The notes: generated by a model from the letters alone, not told the origin. A stretch of 64,000 nt of DNA from Thalassotalea nanhaiensis (GCF_031583575.1 NZ_CP134146.1:2170001-2234000), one strand, 5' to 3'; positions 48,475 through 57,130 are shown, numbered from the stretch's first letter. Numbers and translations are program-made.

Positions 48475-50601
48475 TTAAAATTGATAATCTAATGTAACAC
48501 CAAATTCTGCTGGTGCAGCTAATTGATAGTAACCTTTAGCTGTGTATAGATCTCGAGGATCATTACCAAAATAAAAGCCACGTGTTTGGTAGTCTTTATC
48601 AGTAATGTTACGTCCCCAAAGCTTAACTTGCCAACTGTCTTGGAAATATGTGATTGAAGCATTTAATAAATCAATAGCATCAGATTTTTCTTCATGTGTA
48701 TCGGAGAAAAAGTATTCATCCTTTCCATCGACATTAACATTCACTAACCATTGATCATTCACATAGTAATTAACACCAACATTGTATTGATATTTTGGCG
48801 CGTGGGCTTGCTCACGCCCTGATAAGTCATCACCATTGCCATTAATAAAATCTACGTATTCTGAGTCTAGTAAACCAAACGCACCATACACTTCAAAAGA
48901 ATCGGTAATATTCCATGCAGCGTCAATTTCAATACCCTGGTTAGTACCTTCAGCAGCATTATCTAAATAAGTAATAAATTCTTCACTACCATCTGGACGT
49001 TTGTTTGCTGCATACGTACTTACTTGCATGTCAGTTCTATCCATGTAAAACACTGCAAAACGAGCATAAGCATCACCATCTAGGTAGTTTTGTTTTAAAC
49101 CTAGTTCGTAGTTCATTACATATTCAGGTTCAAATTCACGATTTTCATCACTCAAGCTACCACTTGAATTTACACCGCCAGCTTTAAAGCCACGGTTTAC
49201 TGAGCCATATACTAATGTGTTGGCCGATGCTTCATAAGCTAATACAATTTTACCACCAACCATAGTATCCGAAGGCTCAAATTCACTACCTTCAGAATTG
49301 CTGTAATCTGCATCTCTGTCTTCAACACGAATACCGGTTGTTAATGTTAAGTTATTTGTAAGAGAGCTATCGAATTGCACAAATCCAGCAATCGTAGTGG
49401 CTTCAAATTCTGATAAATAATCGCCATCGTTGTAGGTATATTCACGTAACAAGTCTTCGCTTTCGCTTTTGTGGTAAATGCCGGCAACCCATGAAGTGGT
49501 ATCAGCGAATATTTGGTGATCGGGCTTAGAAACTAATCTTACTTCCTGAGTTGAAGTAGTTTTATCTCTAAAATAATGATCTGTGGAAGAATAATCTCCC
49601 CAAGGGCAATCATTTTCTATACATAATTCAGGGTTACTCCAATCTTCATCATAGCCATAACCAAGATCTGAGTCGGCATAACTTAAAATTGAAACAACGT
49701 CGATGCTTTCTAAACCGGTATATGTAGCTTTTACACTTGTCGCAATAGTTTCTTGTGTATCAAAGCCAGGTTCATCCGACAAAGTATTACGAGTGTTATC
49801 TAAAGAGAAAGCATCATAACCATTATCAAAGTCTAAATAAAATACAGTCATATCTAGAGTTAAATCATCACTAGCTTGGTACTTAAGCTTAGTTCTAACC
49901 GTTAATTCATCTTTATTATTAGTATCTTCTTTATCTAAGTAAGTGTTTTCAATAAACCCATCACTTTGAAATTGTTCAACAGCTAATCTATAACCAAGCT
50001 TGTCACTTGCAGGACCAGACAGCATTAACCCTAAAGATGACGAATTATAGTTACCCACCATTGCCTTAACAGAGCCTTCAAACTCATCGCTAGGATCAAA
50101 GGTAGTTATATTGATCACACCTGCCATAGCATTAGCACCGAATTTAGTGCCTTGAGGGCCTCTAAACACTTCTACTTGTTGAACGTCATATAACGACGCA
50201 GCACTGCCAATTCCTGTAAAGTCGACTTCATCAATTATCACACCAACAGATGGGTTAATTGGTTCTTTAAATTGACTACGCTCGCCTATTCCGCGTATTT
50301 GATAATAACGGGCACGACTTGAACCACTGGAAAAGTTTACATTTGGTGTAGCTAGGACAATTTCTTCAAGGTTTTGCGCGTTACGTAGCGCTATATCATC
50401 ACTATTAACGACTGATAGAGATGATGCTGTTTTTTGCAGATTTTGTTCACGAAAGTCGCCGACTACTTGAATTACTTCAAGATCTTTGTCTAATTCAGCA
50501 TCAGTCGTTGTTTGGGCAAATACAGTGGTTGGTATTAAAGCCATTGTTATAGCAGTAGCTAAAGATGATTTAGTGGCTTTAAATGTGTTTTGAAAGTTCA
50601 T
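48475..50601 (-). CDS. TonB-dependent receptor, probable thiamine receptor
   Basis: A 708-residue outer membrane receptor starting at the ATG at 50601; the frame stays open upstream through the riboswitch, but that part is not protein. A signal peptide ending TTVFAQ is followed by a plug domain (QNLEEIVLATPNVNF, RYYQIRGIGERSQF, VEVFRGPQGTKFGANAMAGVINI) and a 22-strand-type barrel ending in Phe (FGVTLDYQF). GAG 7 bases before the ATG can pair in a leader hairpin. The TPP riboswitch indicates thiamine or a thiamine derivative as substrate. Confidence 0.92.
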   Translation of the reverse strand: MNFQNTFKATKSSLATAITMALIPTTVFAQTTTDAELDKDLEVIQVVGDFREQNLQKTASSLSVVNSDDIALRNAQNLEEIVLATPNVNFSSGSSRARYYQIRGIGERSQFKEPINPSVGVIIDEVDFTGIGSAASLYDVQQVEVFRGPQGTKFGANAMAGVINITTFDPSDEFEGSVKAMVGNYNSSSLGLMLSGPASDKLGYRLAVEQFQSDGFIENTYLDKEDTNNKDELTVRTKLKYQASDDLTLDMTVFYLDFDNGYDAFSLDNTRNTLSDEPGFDTQETIATSVKATYTGLESIDVVSILSYADSDLGYGYDEDWSNPELCIENDCPWGDYSSTDHYFRDKTTSTQEVRLVSKPDHQIFADTTSWVAGIYHKSESEDLLREYTYNDGDYLSEFEATTIAGFVQFDSSLTNNLTLTTGIRVEDRDADYSNSEGSEFEPSDTMVGGKIVLAYEASANTLVYGSVNRGFKAGGVNSSGSLSDENREFEPEYVMNYELGLKQNYLDGDAYARFAVFYMDRTDMQVSTYAANKRPDGSEEFITYLDNAAEGTNQGIEIDAAWNITDSFEVYGAFGLLDSEYVDFINGNGDDLSGREQAHAPKYQYNVGVNYYVNDQWLVNVNVDGKDEYFFSDTHEEKSDAIDLLNASITYFQDSWQVKLWGRNITDKDYQTRGFYFGNDPRDLYTAKGYYQLAAPAEFGVTLDYQF

Positions 50602-50697
50602 TACAGATCTCATATTAATTTTATAATGGAGATCCGGCACAAAGAAGGAAATATAGAAATTGGAATAACGTTGTAAAAGAAAAGTTCCCAAATTCTT

Positions 50698-50813
50698 AAC
50701 CATCCCTACGCCGGTATTATCCGGTTCAGGTTCAAAGGGTTTGCTTTTACAATAGTTAATTGTGAAGTGCATCTCAGTTATCATTGCTTATACAACGATA
50801 ACACCCCCTGGCT
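50698..50813 (-). promoter_or_regulatory. TPP riboswitch (THI element)
   Basis: On the minus strand the conserved core is in order: P1 AGCCA (50813-50809) with TGGTT (50702-50698), GGGGGTG, a P3 hairpin GTTATC...GATAAC, CTGAGA, then ACCCTTTGAACCTGA, CCGG-ATAATA-CCGG, and CGTAGGGA. These match the TPP aptamer. Between aptamer and receptor start, GATCTC (50634-50629) can pair with GAGATC (50611-50606), which includes the ribosome site. Confidence 0.95.
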
Positions 50814-50917
50814 CGGTGCGAATACTATCAAGTTTTCACACTTTGTAAATACTTGTAACTATAATAACTTGAACTTTTACTCTATAAATTTTGTGATAAC
50901 TACAAACAAAAACACAT

Positions 50918-50939
50918 AAGCCAGATAAAAATCTGGCTT
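50918..50939 (-). terminator. Terminator after hinT
   Basis: A 9-bp stem AAGCCAGAT/ATCTGGCTT with a 4-base loop; on the minus strand it is followed by ATGTGTTTTTGTTTG, a broken T run. It lies 27 bases after the hinT stop. Confidence 0.75.
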
Positions 50940-50965
50940 ATTAACAAGTGAAGTTTTGAATTGTT

Positions 50966-51316
50966 CTAAAAAGACAGCATTGGTCCTAGTCGTTTACCAC
51001 CAAGTAAATGCATATGAATATGATAAACCTCTTGGCCACCATGACTATTACAATTCATAATCAAACGATAACCATCTTCACTAATCCCCTCTTCCCTTGC
51101 TAACTTTTTAGCAACGGTGATCATTCTTCCAAGCGTTAACTCATCTTCTTCTTCAACATCATTAGCCGTTGGAATTAGTTTATTAGGAATAATCAAAATA
51201 TGTGTAGGCGCTTTAGGTGAAATATCACGAAATGCAGTGACTAAATCATCTTGGTACAGCAAGGGGGTCGGAATTTCTTGGCGAATTATTTTTGAAAATA
51301 TAGTTTCTTCACTCAT
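50966..51316 (-). CDS. hinT: HIT-family purine nucleoside phosphoramidase
   Basis: A 116-residue histidine-triad protein: [24 protein letters not shown] at the N-terminus, [12 protein letters not shown], and the triad [16 protein letters not shown]. HinT hydrolyses AMP-lysine-type phosphoramidates. Ten bases separate it from the lipoprotein gene upstream, so they are likely co-transcribed, as hinT is with a lipoprotein gene (ycfL) in E. coli. Confidence 0.95.
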   Translation of the reverse strand: MSEETIFSKIIRQEIPTPLLYQDDLVTAFRDISPKAPTHILIIPNKLIPTANDVEEEDELTLGRMITVAKKLAREEGISEDGYRLIMNCNSHGGQEVYHIHMHLLGGKRLGPMLSF

Positions 51317-51326
51317 AACGATTCCT

Positions 51327-51923
51327 TTATTGTGCTGGTACGGCAGGTGCTTTAAAGCTTGCTAGCATGGCGTTTACTAACTCTTGTATTTTGGCTTGTT
51401 TTTCTTCAACAGGTATCTTGGTTTTCTTAATTGCTTTAGAAACCACAGAACGCCATACAGACTTTCCTTTAGCAGGATCAACAAAATCTATAATGATGGT
51501 CCCTTCAACGTAATCTTTTATTTCAACTTGTTGCACTGGAGTTATACCACCGTAGCCATAATGGCCTCTACAACGCCAACATTGATAAAAACCAGTGTTG
51601 TAAGTTCTTAATTGAGTTTTATCTTTAGTAACTAATTGGAAACGCACTTGCATGTCTGCATCAGCTTTATCTGCTTCAACCATACCTTTTTGTTTTAAGG
51701 TGTTAGTTATCGCCTTAATTAAACGATCGTTATCCAGACTACTCAAGTTGCGATTAAGTTTCTTTGACGCTTCTTGGTTCGCTTCAAAGTCATCTAAAAC
51801 TACGAATGTTTGTAACTGATCAAAGTTATATTCTGGATTGTAATCAATATCAGGGTTATAGCTTGTGGCACAACCTGAAAGTAAAAGTAATAAGGCAGCT
51901 AATTTAAAACATGAAAATTTCAT
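51327..51923 (-). CDS. DUF4136 lipoprotein
   Basis: A 198-residue protein with a lipoprotein signal: hydrophobic [11 protein letters not shown] with the lipidated Cys at residue 18. The mature part ([59 protein letters not shown]) matches the DUF4136 family of envelope lipoproteins of unknown function. It precedes hinT by 10 bases. Confidence 0.88.
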   Translation of the reverse strand: MKFSCFKLAALLLLLSGCATSYNPDIDYNPEYNFDQLQTFVVLDDFEANQEASKKLNRNLSSLDNDRLIKAITNTLKQKGMVEADKADADMQVRFQLVTKDKTQLRTYNTGFYQCWRCRGHYGYGGITPVQQVEIKDYVEGTIIIDFVDPAKGKSVWRSVVSKAIKKTKIPVEEKQAKIQELVNAMLASFKAPAVPAQ

Positions 51924-52022
51924 AAATACATCTCAATAAAAGTCTATGTAATTAATAATACTAAGAATAATATAAAAAGGTAGATTTATTTAGTTTTAAA
52001 TTGAAGAAGTTAAAGAATAGCT

Positions 52023-52387
52023 TGGGAACTAGAACAAGTTCAGCAAGTATGAATTTGTTAATAGGACGATTTAATAAAAAAGCAATGCTACCTAAGGCCG
52101 GACTTGAACCTGTACGTCGCGATTATATGAGTGACGTGGGATTATAAATATCTTTAAACGTTATATACATTTAAACACTGAAATAAGATCAGCAGAAATG
52201 AATTTGTTAACAGAATATTTTGATAAAGAAAGTAATGGTACCCGGGGCCGGACTTGAACCTGTACGTCACGTTTATATGAGTGACGCGGGATTTTAGATA
52301 ACTTTTAACGTGATGATATACATCTAGATACTGAATAAATTCAGCAGATATAAAATTGTTAACAGGATATTTGTATAAAGAAAGTAA
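52023..52387 (-). repeat. Tandem degenerate copies of the tRNA-Leu 3' half
   Basis: Downstream of the last tRNA-Leu on the minus strand are two units of about 150 bp (tRNA-like 3' ends at about 52232 and 52082) and a partial third spacer. Each unit has a spacer (TTACTTTCTTTAT...CTGTTAACAA...TCTGCTGA...) and then a tRNA-Leu-like part from the anticodon loop on (TAAAATCCCGCGTC), with a changed variable-arm hairpin CGTCAC...GTGACG, and the 3' end GGTTCAAGTCCGGCCCCGG-GTACCA. The T-stem is broken (ACAGG instead of GCCGG). The copy nearest the tRNA is better conserved. No protein gene lies between 51924 and 52387. Confidence 0.85.
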
Positions 52388-52474
52388 TGGTACCCGGGGC
52401 CGGACTTGAACCGGCACGTCCGTTAAGACGTGGGATTTTAAATCCCATGTGTCTACCAATTCCACCACCCGGGC
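52388..52474 (-). tRNA. tRNA-Leu (anticodon TAA)
   Basis: An 87-nt type II tRNA with long variable arm (CGTC-TTAAC-GGACG), anticodon loop TTTAAAA (TAA at 34-36), T-loop TTCAAGT and encoded CCA. Identical to the copies at 52704 and 53083; last tRNA of the array. Confidence 0.97.
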
Positions 52475-52574
52475 ATAATACTTAAAAAGTATGGGAAGCA
52501 TTTTTTAGAGTAGAGATTGGTTCCCTACTTTCAATCACAACTGAATGTTAAACACGGAGTTATAAATGAGAAAT

Positions 52575-52650
52575 TGGAGCGGCTAACGAGACTCGAACTC
52601 GTGACATTCACGTTGGCAACGTGATGCTCTACCAGCTGAGCTACAGCCGC
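52575..52650 (-). tRNA. tRNA-Gly (anticodon GCC)
   Basis: A 76-nt cloverleaf GCGGCTGTAGCTCAGC...GCCGCTCCA with anticodon loop TTGCCAA and T-loop TTCGAGT, CCA encoded. One of four identical copies in the array. Confidence 0.97.
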
Positions 52651-52703
52651 TTCATATAGAGCTATGTTACTTAATACATTGTAGAAATGGTCAATACCAT
52701 AAA

Positions 52704-52790
52704 TGGTACCCGGGGCCGGACTTGAACCGGCACGTCCGTTAAGACGTGGGATTTTAAATCCCATGTGTCTACCAATTCCACCACCCGGGC
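52704..52790 (-). tRNA. tRNA-Leu (anticodon TAA)
   Basis: An 87-nt type II tRNA, same sequence as the copies at 52388 and 53083. It lies between two tRNA-Gly genes. Confidence 0.97.
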
Positions 52791-52854
52791 ATTGTATTCC
52801 TATTCAAGGATACTGCCTGTCATTTCTACATGACTAAGTAGCAAAATATTAGAT

Positions 52855-52930
52855 TGGAGCGGCTAACGAGACTCGAACTCGTGACATTCACGTTGGCAAC
52901 GTGATGCTCTACCAGCTGAGCTACAGCCGC
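52855..52930 (-). tRNA. tRNA-Gly (anticodon GCC)
   Basis: A 76-nt tRNA-Gly copy; only 29 bases separate it from the next tRNA-Gly at 52960, pointing to a recent tandem duplication. Confidence 0.97.
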
Positions 52931-52959
52931 TTTATATAATCTATTTTGTATTGTTAAAT

Positions 52960-53035
52960 TGGAGCGGCTAACGAGACTCGAACTCGTGACATTCACGTTG
53001 GCAACGTGATGCTCTACCAGCTGAGCTACAGCCGC
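52960..53035 (-). tRNA. tRNA-Gly (anticodon GCC)
   Basis: A 76-nt tRNA-Gly copy with CCA encoded, between tRNA-Leu (53083) and another tRNA-Gly (52855). Confidence 0.97.
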
Positions 53036-53082
53036 TTAATTTAATCAATACGTTCTTCGTACAATCAACATAGTTGATGAAA

Positions 53083-53169
53083 TGGTACCCGGGGCCGGAC
53101 TTGAACCGGCACGTCCGTTAAGACGTGGGATTTTAAATCCCATGTGTCTACCAATTCCACCACCCGGGC
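53083..53169 (-). tRNA. leuZ: tRNA-Leu (anticodon TAA)
   Basis: An 87-nt type II tRNA with CCA encoded. Its place directly after tRNA-Cys corresponds to leuZ of the E. coli glyW-cysT-leuZ operon. Confidence 0.97.
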
Positions 53170-53173
53170 AAAG

Positions 53174-53247
53174 TGGAGGCGGGTCCCGAAGTCGAATCGA
53201 GGTCCACGGATTTGCAATCCGCTGCATAGCCACTCTGCCAACCCGCC
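53174..53247 (-). tRNA. cysT: tRNA-Cys (anticodon GCA)
   Basis: A 74-nt cloverleaf: acceptor GGCGGGT/ACCCGCC, anticodon loop TTGCAAA (GCA), T-loop TTCGACT, ending TCCA. Only 4 bases from the following tRNA-Leu. Confidence 0.97.
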
Positions 53248-53290
53248 AATATTCATCAACTAGTTGGTGATGTACTTCCTTAGAAAAAAT

Positions 53291-53366
53291 TGGAGCGGCT
53301 AACGAGACTCGAACTCGTGACATTCACGTTGGCAACGTGATGCTCTACCAGCTGAGCTACAGCCGC
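53291..53366 (-). tRNA. glyW: tRNA-Gly (anticodon GCC)
   Basis: A 76-nt tRNA-Gly, first gene of the array, at the position of glyW in E. coli. The array promoter lies 34 bases upstream. Confidence 0.97.
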
Positions 53367-53399
53367 TTCAAGATGTCGACTCCTTGTCAACGGATGTGC

Positions 53400-53427
53400 A
53401 TTCTACATCGTTCTATTGATGAGTCAA
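53400..53427 (-). promoter_or_regulatory. Promoter of the tRNA array
   Basis: On the minus strand, TTGACT (53427-53422) and TAGAAT (53405-53400) with a 16-base spacer, followed by a GC-containing discriminator GCACATCCG as in stable RNA promoters. Confidence 0.75.
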
Positions 53428-53543
53428 CACTTTACTTTCAATTTTTTTCTATTTTTTTCTGTTTGCTTAAAATACGACTAATATGCCGATTTTTTAGCTA
53501 AAAATTGTAATTTAATTAACCAGGCTATGTAAATAAATGTTTA

Positions 53544-54149
53544 TTATTTTTTTGAAAATTCTGGCCAAGCCGCTTTAAGATATTGAAACATTGATATAAA
53601 AGCAAATGCAGTGGCAAAAAAGTAAAAGCCCCATGCAGCATAATTAATCACAATTGCGGGTAAATCAAACAGTACTAATGGGATCGGATAGTCTGGGTTC
53701 CAAATTAAGCCCATTAATGCCAACATTTGCGCAGCAGTTTTCCATTTGCCTAACTCAGATACTGCAACATCGCCACGTTTGCCTAAGTCAGCCATAAACT
53801 CTCTAAGGGCAGAAATTATTATTTCACGAGCAACCATGATTAAAGCAGGAACGGTAACCCACAGGTTACGATATTCAGAAACGATTAAGACTAAAGCGAT
53901 AGTTACCATGAGTTTATCGGCTACTGGGTCTATAAATGCGCCAAAATTACTCGACTGCTTAAGTTTTCGTGCTAAATAGCCATCTAATGCATCACTAACT
54001 GAAGCTATCCAGAAAACTGCAAACGATGCAAAGTTTGACCAATTTTTTGAAAATGTATCAGGCATCATATCGTGCATATAAAACACAACGACAAAAACAG
54101 GGATTAAAATTATCCGAAACAGGGTTATTTGATTAGGTATTGTCCACAT
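53544..54149 (-). CDS. pgsA: CDP-diacylglycerol-glycerol-3-phosphate 3-phosphatidyltransferase
   Basis: It makes phosphatidylglycerophosphate in the inner membrane. The 201-residue protein has several helices and the CDP-alcohol phosphotransferase motif SDALDGYLARKLKQSSNFGAFIDPVADKLM (DxxDGxxAR...GxxxDxxxD). MWTIPNQITLFRIILIP is the typical PgsA start. It lies in the conserved order uvrY-uvrC-pgsA-tRNA. Confidence 0.96.
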   Translation of the reverse strand: MWTIPNQITLFRIILIPVFVVVFYMHDMMPDTFSKNWSNFASFAVFWIASVSDALDGYLARKLKQSSNFGAFIDPVADKLMVTIALVLIVSEYRNLWVTVPALIMVAREIIISALREFMADLGKRGDVAVSELGKWKTAAQMLALMGLIWNPDYPIPLVLFDLPAIVINYAAWGFYFFATAFAFISMFQYLKAAWPEFSKK

Positions 54150-54197
54150 AAATCTACTACTGGCTTGTTATTATAAATACATTGTACAGGAAGAAGG

Positions 54198-56036
54198 TTA
54201 ATTGTCATGTAAGCTATTAAAAATATTTGTCGCTAAATCTTTACTTATCCCTGGTACTTTCATTAATTGCTCTATGGTTGCTTTTTTAACTTCTTGTAAC
54301 CCGCCCAAATATTTAAGCAGAGCCTGACGTTTTTTAGCGCCTATTCCAGGAATTTCTTCCAAAGTTGACTTCGTAGCGACCTTCCCTCTTTTAGCTCGGT
54401 GCCCTGCTATTGCAAAACGGTGTGACTCATCTCTAATATGTTGTACTAAATGTAGTGCAGGTGATGTAGCAGGCAATGAAATTAGCTGGTGTGAGCCAGC
54501 CATAATAAGCGTTTCTAATCCCGGCTTTCTAGACTCTCCTTTCGCCACACCAATCAACATAGGAGATTTTGTTAAATTTAATTCCGCGAAGAATGTTTCT
54601 GCTCGTGCTAGTTGCCCTTTACCACCATCAATAAATACAATATCAGGTAAATTATCTTCATCAGTCATTTTTCCGTAACGCTTATTAAGAGCAAATGACA
54701 TCGCAGCATAATCATCTCCGGGAGTAATACCATGAACATTGTAGCGTCGATAATCACTCTTTAGCGGACCTTCAGTATTAAAAACTACACAAGACGCAAT
54801 CGTCTGCTGACCCATAGTGTGACTTATATCGAAACATTCGAGCCGCTCTATTGGTTTAGATAATTCAAATTCATTATTTAAATCTCTAAAACGAGCTTGC
54901 ATCGACTCTTTATGGCTATTTTTTACATTTAAGGAATTTTCAGCGTTAGTCGTTGCAAGTTTTAAATAACGAGCACGTTCACTGCGAACATTAACTGACA
55001 ATTTTACGTCACGTTCTGCCTGTTTAGACAATAATGTAGCTAATTGTTTTTGAGAATCAAAAGCAATAGGCAATATTATCTCCTTAGCGATATTATCCTG
55101 ATCAATACCCTCGCCTAAATAATGTTGACTTATAAATGCTTCTACGACTTCTTCATCACTGGTATTGGCAGGTATATTTGGAAAATAACTCTTACTGCCA
55201 AGAATTTTTTGATCCCTAATAAATAACAAATGCAAACAAGCTTGATTTTTTAACCGATAGAAACCAATCACATCAAGCTCTGCAGTCGTACCGCTGACAA
55301 ACTGCTGTTGTTGTACTTTTCTTAACGTAGCGATTTGATCGCGAAATCTCGCTGCACTTTCAAAATCTAACTGTTCACTGGCAACTTCCATACTGCTAAC
55401 AAGAGAGGCGATTACCTGTTCGTTTTTACCTTGTAAAAATAATCTCGCCAAGTGAACTTGCTGTTGATAGGCGTCATCGGAAATTTTACCCACACAAGGG
55501 GCTGAACAGCGTTTAAGTTGATATTGTAAACACGGCCTAGAACGAGCTCGGTAATAACTGTCTTCACATTGTCTGATTGGAAACAGCTTTTGCATTAAGC
55601 GTAAGCTTTCCCAAACAGCTCCAGCGGTAGGAAAAGGACCAAAATACTCGCCTTTTACTCGCTTGCCTCCACGATGAGAACCCAGTTTAGGGTGTTTATG
55701 TGCACTAATTAATAAATAAGGGTAGGATTTGTCGTCTCTAAGTAGAACATTATACTTAGGTTGGTACTTTTTAATGTAGTTGTTTTCTAAAATAAGGGCT
55801 TCGCCCTCGGTATGAGTAACGGTAACATCAATGGCTTTTATATGGCTAACCAAAACTCTGGTTTTTACATTACCAACATCTTTTCGAAAATAACTGCTCA
55901 GCCGATTTTTAAGATCTTTTGCTTTACCAACATAAATAACAGTTTGTTCACCGTCATACATTCGGTATACACCACTTTGCTCAGTTACCGTTAATAAAAA
56001 AGCTTTATGGTCAAAAGCATTACTTTGCTCAGTCAT
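54198..56036 (-). CDS. uvrC: Excinuclease ABC subunit C
   Basis: It makes both incisions in nucleotide excision repair with UvrAB. The ATG at 56036 gives 612 residues. Domains: GIY-YIG nuclease (about 14-95, GVYRMYDGEQTVIYVGKAKDLKNRL), Cys-containing region and UVR motif near 205-240, RNase H-like C-terminal nuclease (FDISHTMGQQTIASCVVF, DIVFIDGGKGQL), and two helix-hairpin-helix motifs at the end (EIPGIGAKKRQALLKYLGG, KVPGISKDLA). It follows uvrY by 36 bases. Confidence 0.97.
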   Translation of the reverse strand: MTEQSNAFDHKAFLLTVTEQSGVYRMYDGEQTVIYVGKAKDLKNRLSSYFRKDVGNVKTRVLVSHIKAIDVTVTHTEGEALILENNYIKKYQPKYNVLLRDDKSYPYLLISAHKHPKLGSHRGGKRVKGEYFGPFPTAGAVWESLRLMQKLFPIRQCEDSYYRARSRPCLQYQLKRCSAPCVGKISDDAYQQQVHLARLFLQGKNEQVIASLVSSMEVASEQLDFESAARFRDQIATLRKVQQQQFVSGTTAELDVIGFYRLKNQACLHLLFIRDQKILGSKSYFPNIPANTSDEEVVEAFISQHYLGEGIDQDNIAKEIILPIAFDSQKQLATLLSKQAERDVKLSVNVRSERARYLKLATTNAENSLNVKNSHKESMQARFRDLNNEFELSKPIERLECFDISHTMGQQTIASCVVFNTEGPLKSDYRRYNVHGITPGDDYAAMSFALNKRYGKMTDEDNLPDIVFIDGGKGQLARAETFFAELNLTKSPMLIGVAKGESRKPGLETLIMAGSHQLISLPATSPALHLVQHIRDESHRFAIAGHRAKRGKVATKSTLEEIPGIGAKKRQALLKYLGGLQEVKKATIEQLMKVPGISKDLATNIFNSLHDN

Positions 56037-56072
56037 CAAAATACCAATTATAAGTCTATTTAGATATAACTC

Positions 56073-56717
56073 TTAAAGCATTTCAGTGTTGAGCATGCCA
56101 AAGCGTATTGCTAAATGAGTTAGTTCGACATCATTGCTTACTGAAAGTTTATCAAACATGCGATATCGATAACTGTTGATAGTTTTACTGCTTAGACTTA
56201 ATTGCTCAGAGATATCAACAACCTTTTCGCCGCGAGTGATCATCATCATAATTTGTAATTCACGTTCTGATAAACAGGCAAATGGGCTTTCGTCGGGTTT
56301 ATTGAATTGGCTCAATGCCATTTGTTGGGCAATGCCAGGCGTTATGTAACGTTGGCCACTCTTAACAGCTTTAATCGCCTGGATCATTTCTTGTGGCGGC
56401 GTATTCTTGGTTAAAAAGCCTGAGGCTCCTATTTGCATTACTTTGGTCGGGAAAGGATCTTCAATATGGACGGTTAAAATTAACACTTTAATGTCTGGGT
56501 TATACCGTATGATCTTTTTAGTTGCTTCTAAGCCACCTATTCCTGGCATATTAACATCCATTAGAACAACATCAGGATTATGAGTACGACAATACTGCAC
56601 AGCCTCTTCACCAGTTGACACTTCACTAACAACTTCTATTGTTGGAGCATCTTCTAATAAACGTCTGATCCCCATTCTAACTAAATCATGATCATCAACT
56701 AACAATACTTTGATCAC
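56073..56717 (-). CDS. uvrY: UvrY/GacA response regulator
   Basis: Response regulator of the BarA/UvrY (GacS/GacA) system, which drives Csr small RNA genes. The 214-residue protein has a receiver domain (VLLVDDHDLVRMGIRRLLED, phospho-Asp in DVVLMDVNMPGIGGLEAT) and a LuxR-type helix-turn-helix (LSERELQIMMMITRGEKVVDISEQLSLSSKTINSYRYRMFDKL). The start is GTG at 56717. The uvrY-uvrC pairing is conserved in gammaproteobacteria. Confidence 0.96.
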   Translation of the reverse strand: MIKVLLVDDHDLVRMGIRRLLEDAPTIEVVSEVSTGEEAVQYCRTHNPDVVLMDVNMPGIGGLEATKKIIRYNPDIKVLILTVHIEDPFPTKVMQIGASGFLTKNTPPQEMIQAIKAVKSGQRYITPGIAQQMALSQFNKPDESPFACLSERELQIMMMITRGEKVVDISEQLSLSSKTINSYRYRMFDKLSVSNDVELTHLAIRFGMLNTEML

Positions 56718-56786
56718 TTACTTTCCCCTAAGGTGAGCTAAGGCTCTTTATTATTAATATAAAAATATCACATATGTACTACGTGG

Positions 56787-57050
56787 TTAAAGTTTATTTT
56801 GGGTAAGCCAGTTATTAAGTAACCCTATTTGGCCATTTTTATAGGCAGCATAGGTAATTCTTATCGCATTAGATAATATAACACTGTCATTCCAATCAGT
56901 CTGATCGCTAATTTTTGCGTAACATTCGATGGCTTCAGCGGTTAAATAGCCCCTAACTTCTTTCTTACCGTTATCTTTTTGCTTATCTCGAAATCTTTTT
57001 TGCTTTTCAGCATTGGTTAATGCTGCTTTTTTGCTAGTCTTAATAGTCAT
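56787..57050 (-). CDS. Small basic protein of unknown function
   Basis: An 87-residue protein starting at the ATG at 57050, chosen because GAGG lies 8 bases upstream; an ATG at 57056 is too close to it. The N-terminal third is very basic (MTIKTSKKAALTNAEKQKRFRDKQKDNGKKEVRGYL), followed by a helical part that may be a ribbon-helix-helix-like fold (LTAEAIECYAKISDQTDWNDSVILSNAIRI). It may bind nucleic acid; no family is recognised with certainty. Monocistronic. Confidence 0.65.
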   Translation of the reverse strand: MTIKTSKKAALTNAEKQKRFRDKQKDNGKKEVRGYLTAEAIECYAKISDQTDWNDSVILSNAIRITYAAYKNGQIGLLNNWLTQNKL

Positions 57051-57130
57051 AGGCATTACCTCATAATGAATAAGGTCTATGGTTACGGATAACCAAACTA
57101 ATTGCAATTTATTTCAAAAAAATATTGTTT

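Noticed and set aside
50602-50784. N-terminal extension of the TonB receptor by 61 residues
   Set aside because: This stretch is the TPP riboswitch and its leader; a signal peptide starts at the ATG at 50601.
52154-53323. Several open frames of 60-115 codons across the tRNA array
   Set aside because: All run through tRNA-Leu, tRNA-Gly or tRNA-Cys genes and share the same peptide segments from repeated tRNA sequence.
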